Shown here: in pieces, positions 28,680 to 35,009 of the stretch
Position numbering within the stretch: position 1 is the first letter of the stretch
Layout: the number at the start of each line of letters is the position of its first letter
Source: Candidatus Levybacteria bacterium RIFCSPLOWO2_01_FULL_39_10
Lineage (GTDB): Bacteria; Patescibacteriota; Microgenomatia; Levybacterales; UBA12049
NCBI GenBank assembly: GCA_001782515.1
Contig: MFOV01000012.1
Location: 5,832-43,214, forward strand
Direction: 5' to 3'
Length of the DNA stretch: 37,383 bases
The notes under the pieces: generated by a model
What the model was told of the DNA's origin: nothing
What the model saw: only the letters and a program-made list of their open reading frames with translations
Databases searched by the model: none
Program-made: the position numbers and the translations under genes

Positions 28680-28988
28680 TTAGGATAAAATTCCTGAGAA
28701 GAATATAAGAAGAATAACAACTGTTATTGCGGCAAAAATTCCAAGAGTTTGAAGGAATATATTAACGGCTTCTTTTTTCTTCCCGTCAAAATAAAGCTGT
28801 AGCGGCTGGAAAAGAAAAATATATCCCATAACTGCTGCAGAGAGTGAAAAAAGAGAGAGTGCAGCAATTGGCGCAAGTACAGAATTATCATTAGTTCCTG
28901 AAAACTGCGTACCATAATACATTACACTTGCCACAACTACTATATATAGTACTCCGGCCCCAGCATTGATGATTGGATTCTTAGTCAC
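28680..28988 (-). CDS. Small polytopic membrane protein, GTG start
   Basis: 102 aa, three hydrophobic helices; TGTGCTATAAT upstream. Confidence 0.55.
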   Translation of the reverse strand: MTKNPIINAGAGVLYIVVVASVMYYGTQFSGTNDNSVLAPIAALSLFSLSAAVMGYIFLFQPLQLYFDGKKKEAVNIFLQTLGIFAAITVVILLIFFSGILS

Positions 28989-29084
28989 TTATTTATTATC
29001 AGAATTATAGCACAAACGGGCAATTCCAAAATTTTAAATCTTGCATGAATTTTTAAATATCTTTACTATAAATGTATAGACTAA

Positions 29085-29762
29085 ATGGCGGTTGCGCAGG
29101 AAACACTAAACGCTCCACACCACACCGATTCAGAAGCGGAATCTGCTTTTATCCCCCTAAAAATGACACAACGATCAGTAGACATTGATATCGATTTTTC
29201 AAAAGTAAATCCTGATAATATAATTGGTAAAATATACGAAGATGAATGTTTCAAGAGAGTAATTGAAGAGCTTGGGCCAAGCGAGGTTGCGTATGGTGCA
29301 CATTTTTTAAACAGAGCATTTAACTCTCACCTTAAAGCAAGAGGGGTTTCAATACCAGATGCATTAGTTGGTGAAGTTGATTACTCAACGCAGGTGTTAG
29401 ATCAATCTGGTGTTCCAGTTGATAGGTCCGTAATAAGAGTGAAACGAATTATTGAAGCGCGAACTGGAGAAATCAATGGTATATATAAACTAAAAAGATT
29501 TGGAAACTTAACAGCGGAAATTAGAAGAAATCCGGAATTTTTTACAATGGCAATTAGAAAGTTACTTGCTGGTAGGGGTGGGGTTTTAAATCTTGCTTTT
29601 TTATTTGCTCCGCCCGATGGGGAACTAGAAGTTGATTTTTATTCCCCACATCAACATACAGAAAGAGAAGTAGCTGATGCTAAAAGACAGCTTGGAGAAC
29701 ACCCTTTTAGAAAAATAGGATATAAAACTGTTCCTCTTCCGATTTTCACCCCTGCAGTATAG
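29085..29762 (+). CDS. Hypothetical protein
   Basis: 225 aa ORF, no recognised motif. Confidence 0.5.
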   Translation: MAVAQETLNAPHHTDSEAESAFIPLKMTQRSVDIDIDFSKVNPDNIIGKIYEDECFKRVIEELGPSEVAYGAHFLNRAFNSHLKARGVSIPDALVGEVDYSTQVLDQSGVPVDRSVIRVKRIIEARTGEINGIYKLKRFGNLTAEIRRNPEFFTMAIRKLLAGRGGVLNLAFLFAPPDGELEVDFYSPHQHTEREVADAKRQLGEHPFRKIGYKTVPLPIFTPAV

Positions 29763-29893
29763 AGAATTAAATGGATATTTTATTGCTCGAACGATGGTAT
29801 GTTTATAAAACAACTGACTGGACAAATTACCATAAATATCCAGAATTTACTCTAAAACAAACCCAGCATTGTTAGCAATAAATTAACTACCCA

Positions 29894-30529
29894 TTATAAC
29901 TGTTTTACAAATCTGACTGTATAGTTCCAAAAGTTTCCCAACACTTTATCAAGAATAAAACCTGCCTCCTCTCCTATCTTGATTGTGGTTGATTTAAGCG
30001 GATAATCTGGGTCAGGCAAAAACTCGGTTACTGCTAGAACACCCCCTGGCTTTAACACCCTTCCTGCCTCCTTCAAAGCTTTCTGTTTGTCTGGTGTCTC
30101 TTGAAGGACTGTCACCATATACACTAAGTCAATAGAATTATCTTCAAAGGGTAGTTTGTATGCGCTTCCAAGAATCAACTTGATGTTTTTTATATCCTGA
30201 TTTTCAGGTTTTGTAAGTTTGACTTTTAGCTGCCTTAACATTGCAGGTTGAATATCAAGCGCATACACTTTTCCTGTCTTCCCAACGACTCTTGCAACAG
30301 ATGTCACAAATGCTCCGCTTCCACATCCAACCTCCAATACACGCATACCCTGCTTTATTCCACTACGCTCTATTAACTTATCGGGTGGTTGCATCTCCCT
30401 TCTTATATCACTATCCAGGAATCGTCCAATAAACGCAGGTGCAGGAAAGTGATACCTTTTTCTAAACAGTCTTATAACTACTTGCCATACCAGAAGAACT
30501 CCTAAGATTGTTAATACAATCGTCGTCAT
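29894..30529 (-). CDS. Class I SAM-dependent methyltransferase (UbiE-like), membrane-anchored
   Basis: GMRVLEVGCGSGAFVTSVARVVGKTGKVYALDIQPAML; DLVYMVTVLQE; RVLKPGGVLAVTEF. Confidence 0.88.
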   Translation of the reverse strand: MTTIVLTILGVLLVWQVVIRLFRKRYHFPAPAFIGRFLDSDIRREMQPPDKLIERSGIKQGMRVLEVGCGSGAFVTSVARVVGKTGKVYALDIQPAMLRQLKVKLTKPENQDIKNIKLILGSAYKLPFEDNSIDLVYMVTVLQETPDKQKALKEAGRVLKPGGVLAVTEFLPDPDYPLKSTTIKIGEEAGFILDKVLGNFWNYTVRFVKQL

Positions 30530-30688
30530 TCCTTAAATTATAGCAACATTTAATGCCTTAAAAACTGCCAACTCGGTTAGATTATTGACAACTCAGCTCC
30601 CCCTATCGGACTTATTCATCAACAGGGAGATTGAGTTTGATGTTAACTTGGAGGATTTTAAGAATTTATATTCAAATCTGAATATTAT

Positions 30689-31174
30689 CTAATTAACTAG
30701 GATATATTTTTCATCCTCGCTGGGTGATTCCCAGTATTTCAAATATTTATCAAACATTTCTCCACTTATTTCAAAGGAATCTATAGGAGGATTTTTACTT
30801 CGTGAAACAACCCTTTCTCTCATTTTCTCTACAGAGCATTCAACATAATATAAAATTGGCTTTGCTCCTGCATTTAATATTTTCTTCTTTATATCGTCTC
30901 TTTGTGATTTAACCCAGAAACCTTCATCTATTATCACATCTTTCCCAGATTCCAAAATTTTGAAAGCAATATTTGTAGCCAATTTCGTTATTTTTCCGTC
31001 ATATACTGCAAAATTCTTATCTGAAGTAATTTTATTTCCATAAATTTTTATAATCCATTCGTCTTTAGTTATGCGAATTGCTCCCGTTTCCTTTTCTAGT
31101 TTTCTAGCAAAAGTAGTTTTTCCCGAACCGATAAATCCGCAGATAACATAAGCAATAGGTTGTTTCTTATTCAT
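30689..31174 (-). CDS. P-loop kinase (AAA_33/zeta-like)
   Basis: AYVICGFIGSGKTTFARKLEKETGAIRITKDEW; DVIIDEGFW; lid-like RERVVSR. Confidence 0.78.
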   Translation of the reverse strand: MNKKQPIAYVICGFIGSGKTTFARKLEKETGAIRITKDEWIIKIYGNKITSDKNFAVYDGKITKLATNIAFKILESGKDVIIDEGFWVKSQRDDIKKKILNAGAKPILYYVECSVEKMRERVVSRSKNPPIDSFEISGEMFDKYLKYWESPSEDEKYILVN

Positions 31175-31233
31175 TAAGACATTATAACAAAGTGGAATCT
31201 ATTTATATTATGATGGAGCTCTAAAATTACTTG

Positions 31234-31305
31234 CTCCGCAGCTAGGACTCGAACCTAGAACCTTATCCTTAACAGGGATCTGCTCTACCATTGAGCTACT
31301 GCGGA
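31234..31305 (-). tRNA. tRNA-Asn (GTT)
   Basis: TCCGCAG-TA-GCTC-AATGGTA-GAGC-A-GATCC-CTGTTAA-GGATA-AGGTT-CTAGG-TTCGAGT-CCTAG-CTGCGGA-G; anticodon GTT. Confidence 0.9.
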
Positions 31306-31362
31306 ATGTTTGATAATTATATAAAATTAGCCTCAAGATGTAAACCTGCTATAATTGATCCA

Positions 31363-31521
31363 ATGAAAATAAATGCAGAGTGGCATAAGAAAAATAAAAT
31401 GCCAAAAAATCCAACCGAGGAGCAAAGAATAAAATGGCATATAGCGCATGCCAAAAATTGCGCTTGCTGGCCTATACCCAAAAAACTCCAAGAGATAATT
31501 GACAAAAAATATCCGTCCTAA
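31363..31521 (+). CDS. 52-aa conserved-type small protein (MKINAEWHKKNKMPKNPTEEQRIKWHIAHAKNCACWPIPKKLQEIIDKKYPS)
   Basis: ATG 7 nt downstream of TGCTATAAT; the longer ORF start falls inside the tRNA. Confidence 0.75.
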   Translation: MKINAEWHKKNKMPKNPTEEQRIKWHIAHAKNCACWPIPKKLQEIIDKKYPS

Positions 31522-31606
31522 TATAATTTGCTAAATTATGAAAACCCGTCACGTTAGAGAAGTGTGATTGTTTAAGTTTTTATAGAGACAAACAGAAAAC
31601 AGTATT

Positions 31607-32032
31607 ATGAAAAAATCCCAAAACAACAAAAAATCCTCTAACGTGATGAATCCCGTAGTTCACTTTGAGATGCCGGCAGTTAATAAAAAAAGAGTTGCGA
31701 AGTTTTACGAAACTGCCTTTGGCTGGGAGACGCAGCAGTTAGGAGCAGAGATGGGTCATTATCTTCTGGCAACAACAACACCTCTTGACAAGAATAGAAT
31801 GCATCTTAATAAAGGCGCCATAAACGGAGGTTTTTTCCAAAAACCAAAAGAAGGCAAGGTGCCTCATCTGGTAATCTCAGTTGATAATCTTAAAAAACAC
31901 ATGGAAATTGTTAAAAAAGCAGGTGGAAAAGTTCTGGGAAAGCCAATGGATATTTCAGGAATTGGAGAATTTGTAATGTTTAAAGACACAGAAGGAAACC
32001 AAGTCGGAATGCTTGAGCCCTCTCAAATGTAG
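31607..32032 (+). CDS. VOC (glyoxalase/bleomycin-resistance) family protein
   Basis: 'VVHFEMPAVNKKRVAKFYETAFGWETQQLGAEMGHYLLATT' and 'FVMFKDTEGNQVGMLEPS'. Confidence 0.88.
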   Translation: MKKSQNNKKSSNVMNPVVHFEMPAVNKKRVAKFYETAFGWETQQLGAEMGHYLLATTTPLDKNRMHLNKGAINGGFFQKPKEGKVPHLVISVDNLKKHMEIVKKAGGKVLGKPMDISGIGEFVMFKDTEGNQVGMLEPSQM

Positions 32033-32059
32033 ATTTATCTCATTTGCTATAATTGCCCC

Positions 32060-32548
32060 ATGAAGGTTAACGAAAATATTATTTGGGACTTACTTAGACT
32101 TTCGCTTTCATTTATTTTTCTCTGGGTATTTTTTGATAAATTATTTGGACTTGGATTTGCAACCGGAGCAAGTAAATCATGGCTTGCAGGGGTCTCTCCT
32201 ACAACCGGATTTTTAGCAAATGCTCCCGATGGACCACTTGCTCCGCTTTTTAACAGTCTCTCAGGAAATATTGTGATAGATATTTTATTTATGGGAGGAC
32301 TTTTTTTAGTTGGATCTGCACTACTTCTTGGAATCGGGATGAAGATTGCTGGTTACTCAGGATCTTTAATGATGTTTTTAATTTATCTTTCTCTTTTTCC
32401 TCCGGAGAATAATCTCTTGATTGACGAACACATTGTTTATATTATTATTCTGATTGGCTTGGTCATAAGAGGTGAAAAACAAAAATTTGGGTTCGGCAAA
32501 AAATGGTCAGAAGTTAAATTAGTTAAAAAGTATTCAATCCTTCAATAG
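32060..32548 (+). CDS. DoxX-like/TQO small-subunit-like membrane protein
   Basis: 'LLRLSLSFIFLWVFFDKLFGLGFATGASKSWLAGVSPTTGFL'; four TM helices. Confidence 0.7.
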   Translation: MKVNENIIWDLLRLSLSFIFLWVFFDKLFGLGFATGASKSWLAGVSPTTGFLANAPDGPLAPLFNSLSGNIVIDILFMGGLFLVGSALLLGIGMKIAGYSGSLMMFLIYLSLFPPENNLLIDEHIVYIIILIGLVIRGEKQKFGFGKKWSEVKLVKKYSILQ

Positions 32549-32577
32549 ATAAATTCCCCTTTTGCTATAATTGCCCC

Positions 32578-33039
32578 ATGACTTCCTCTGAATTTTTCAA
32601 AATAATTGAATATATTACCCAAAACTGCAGGGATTTAAAAAATAAATATATAAGCGAAGATTTAAAAATTGATTACGTTTGCATATTTTCGAAAAGCCAA
32701 AAGGAATTTGATGAACTTTTAAAATTTGCGTCAAGCATAGGAGAATTGGCAGAACAAACAAAAACAGGGCCTGTTTTTAAATTAAATAATTCTCCAGATA
32801 CAATTATTGGCAAACCAAAAATGCTAAAAATAAGAATTCCCGATAAAACAAGACTGGAAAGAGGAGACGTGGATTTTAATACAGACTATGAAAATTTCAA
32901 AAAAAAGTATCTTGATAACAAAAGATTTACTTTAATAAAAAGGGACAACTTTGAAATGCTTGAACTGCGAGATAATTCCTTTGATGTTCTGGTTTACTTC
33001 TCAAGCATTCCTCTTAGCGAACAGTTAGGAGTAAATTAA
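32578..33039 (+). CDS. Hypothetical protein
   Basis: 153 aa ORF directly downstream of TGCTATAATTGCCCC. Confidence 0.6.
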   Translation: MTSSEFFKIIEYITQNCRDLKNKYISEDLKIDYVCIFSKSQKEFDELLKFASSIGELAEQTKTGPVFKLNNSPDTIIGKPKMLKIRIPDKTRLERGDVDFNTDYENFKKKYLDNKRFTLIKRDNFEMLELRDNSFDVLVYFSSIPLSEQLGVN

Positions 33040-33063
33040 AAGCTAAGCTGCTATAATTGCCCC

Positions 33064-33390
33064 ATGATTATAATCCTCAAAAAAAGAGCTACGAAAGATG
33101 ATATTAAAAAAATGTCAGAAGATTTTGACGGATATATTAAGCTTGTTGTCGACATTGAAAAAGAAATATTGGCCGGAGGCGGAGAGAGGCATTTTGAAGC
33201 AGAACAAAAATTAATTAATGATGGTTCACACCAAACAAGTCTTTGGGGCGGCGGATTAGATTGGGATACTCGCGAGATAGATTATAATTCAATTTTAAAT
33301 CTTCGGCCGGGGGTAAATCCAAGCCGTGATATTCTCTCCGAAATTATAAGAAAAAAGTTTGATAAAATAGTTGAAGATATTCTTCTATGA
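33064..33390 (+). CDS. DUF5674-family protein
   Basis: 'IEKEILAGGGERHFEAEQKLINDGSHQTSLWGGGLDWDTREIDYNSILNLRPGVNPSRDI'; directly downstream of TGCTATAATTGCCCC. Confidence 0.8.
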   Translation: MIIILKKRATKDDIKKMSEDFDGYIKLVVDIEKEILAGGGERHFEAEQKLINDGSHQTSLWGGGLDWDTREIDYNSILNLRPGVNPSRDILSEIIRKKFDKIVEDILL

Positions 33391-33698
33391 CAAGTACAAA
33401 ATTAAAAATTCTAGACATAGCGATGAACCTTAATAGAGTTGGTAACTTTGCCGCAGATGGGTATGATATAAAACAAAAAAGAATAAAAATATTTCTTAAT
33501 CAAACCTCAGAATACATAGACTCTCTCTCTATCAAAGATTTACCAGACTCATTTAAAAGAACATACTTAAATTTTCTAAATCAATATAAATATCTTAAAA
33601 AGGAAGGATTATCAGGACCTAAAAATGAGCTTGAATGGGCTGAAAAAATGATGACATGGGGAAATATTTTGACTCACCGTGCAAACCTCATAAAATAA
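33387..33698 (+). CDS. Hypothetical protein, coupled to the DUF5674 gene
   Basis: 103 aa, 4-nt overlap (ATGA). Confidence 0.6.
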   Translation: MTSTKLKILDIAMNLNRVGNFAADGYDIKQKRIKIFLNQTSEYIDSLSIKDLPDSFKRTYLNFLNQYKYLKKEGLSGPKNELEWAEKMMTWGNILTHRANLIK

Positions 33699-33701
33699 CT
33701 T

Positions 33702-33777
33702 CCTTGCCCTATCGTAGCCTTAGGGCGAAGTGGGGTGCTTGCCCTGAGCAAAGTCGAAGGGCTATAATTGCCCCAGT
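33702..33777 (+). repeat. 76-bp direct repeat, copy 1
   Basis: CCTTGCCCTATCGTAGCCTTAGGGCGAAGTGGGGTGCTTGCCCTGAGCAAAGTCGAAGGGCTATAATTGCCCCAGT; identical to 34292-34367. Confidence 0.97.
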
Positions 33778-33992
33778 TATTTTAGCCTGAGGAATTCTTC
33801 TTCACTAGACTCCGCTTGTTTGATTATACTTCTTACCAAACCTTTTTTCAGTTCTCTGGCATGAATGGGAATAGGAATAATCCTCTTTAACTTGGGATTA
33901 TACATAATAAGATGGCTGCCGGTTTGTCTTTTTTGAATGTACCCCAGTTTTTGAAGAATTTTAACTATCTCTCTTGCTTTAAAACTTGCCAT
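33777..33992 (-). CDS. hicA: HicA-family mRNA interferase toxin
   Basis: KAREIVKILQKLGYIQKRQTGSHLIMYNPKLKRIIPIPIHARELKKGLVRSIIKQA. Confidence 0.9.
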   Translation of the reverse strand: MASFKAREIVKILQKLGYIQKRQTGSHLIMYNPKLKRIIPIPIHARELKKGLVRSIIKQAESSEEEFLRLK

Positions 33993-34262
33993 TTATAGAG
34001 ATACTGCTGGATTTTGTACGGAAATTTGCGTGATGACAACATTTGGCCCTTCTTGTGGAATTTCTTGTTTTTCTTCTTTAAGAACCTCCAAATACCCTTC
34101 CATGGCATCTTTTATCATAGACACCGCTTCCTCAAAAGTTTCCCCCTGGCTAACGCAGCCAGGAAGTGCCGGAACACTTACCACATATCCGCCTTCTTCA
34201 GCCGGTTCAAAGATAGCAGTATATTTTAAGATTTTTTTTGAAAGAGATTTTACTTTTACCAT
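33993..34262 (-). CDS. hicB: HicB-family antitoxin
   Basis: YTAIFEPAEEGGYVVSVPALPGCVSQGETFEEAVSMIKDAMEGYLEVLKEE. Confidence 0.9.
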   Translation of the reverse strand: MVKVKSLSKKILKYTAIFEPAEEGGYVVSVPALPGCVSQGETFEEAVSMIKDAMEGYLEVLKEEKQEIPQEGPNVVITQISVQNPAVSL

Positions 34263-34291
34263 GAATTAATTATAGCATACTCAAACTCTTC

Positions 34292-34367
34292 CCTTGCCCT
34301 ATCGTAGCCTTAGGGCGAAGTGGGGTGCTTGCCCTGAGCAAAGTCGAAGGGCTATAATTGCCCCAGT
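34292..34367 (+). repeat. 76-bp direct repeat, copy 2
   Basis: Identical by eye to 33702-33777. Confidence 0.97.
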
Positions 34368-34403
34368 GCGTGACAAAATGTATGCTAATATGGTAATATA
34401 TTT

Positions 34404-34688
34404 ATGAATACATCCTTTGAATGGGATGAGAGTAAAAATACCGAGAATTTAAGAAAGCATGGAGTAGGTTTTGAGACTGCCCAATTCGCATTTATTGATT
34501 TAAGACGCGTAATTGCTCGGGATCTAACTCACAGTAAGAGAGAAAAGAGATATTTTTGTTTCGGAAAAGTTAAAGGAGGTGTACTGACTGTTCGCTTTAC
34601 CTATCGGAGCAATAAAATTCGCATAATTGGCGCTGGATATTGGAGAAAGGGCAAAAGCATATATGAAAAACAAAATAAAATACAGTAA
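34404..34688 (+). CDS. brnT: BrnT-family toxin
   Basis: FEWDESKNTENLRKHGVGFETAQFAF...KREKRYFCFGKVKGGVLTVRFTYRSNKIRIIGAGYWRKGKSIYE. Confidence 0.9.
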   Translation: MNTSFEWDESKNTENLRKHGVGFETAQFAFIDLRRVIARDLTHSKREKRYFCFGKVKGGVLTVRFTYRSNKIRIIGAGYWRKGKSIYEKQNKIQ

Positions 34689-34893
34689 TGAACCAATCGA
34701 GGCTCGTGTAGTGAGTGATTTCTTACCTAAGCCTGAGGATTTGGTTTTAAAAGAAAAAAAGATAAGGGTAACCTTAACTCTTACCGAGAAAAGTTTGGAC
34801 TTTTTTAAAATAGCTGGTAAAAAACATGGGGCTCCTTATCAGGCAATGATAAGACGCCTTCTTGATTTTTACGTTGCTAATCAAAAAGCCTAA
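34663..34893 (+). CDS. brnA: BrnA/CopG-like antitoxin
   Basis: KKIRVTLTLTEKSLDFFKIAGKKHGAPYQAMIRRLLDFYVANQKA; overlaps brnT; start chosen at MKNKIKYSNEP. Confidence 0.82.
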   Translation: MKNKIKYSNEPIEARVVSDFLPKPEDLVLKEKKIRVTLTLTEKSLDFFKIAGKKHGAPYQAMIRRLLDFYVANQKA

Positions 34894-35009
34894 ATAAGTT
34901 TTGGAAGAATTTCCTCTTCTGCTATAATTGTCCCCATAGCCGATTTCCAAGAAGTCACTATAGGATATTGTGTTTTGAGGGGAGTAGTGCTATTATCGCT
35001 CAGCAAAAA

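Noticed and set aside
29771-29875. 34-aa ORF MDILLLERWYVYKTTDWTNYHKYPEFTLKQTQHC
   Set aside because: No SD or promoter evidence; too short to call without conservation data.
30537-30692. Open plus-strand frame ending FINREIEFDVNLEDFKNLYSNLNII*
   Set aside because: Looks protein-like but has no ATG and no recognisable family; could be a remnant but not supportable.
31291-31362. Upstream start of the 76-aa ORF
   Set aside because: Lies inside the tRNA-Asn gene; the ATG at 31363 with TGCTATAAT upstream fits better.
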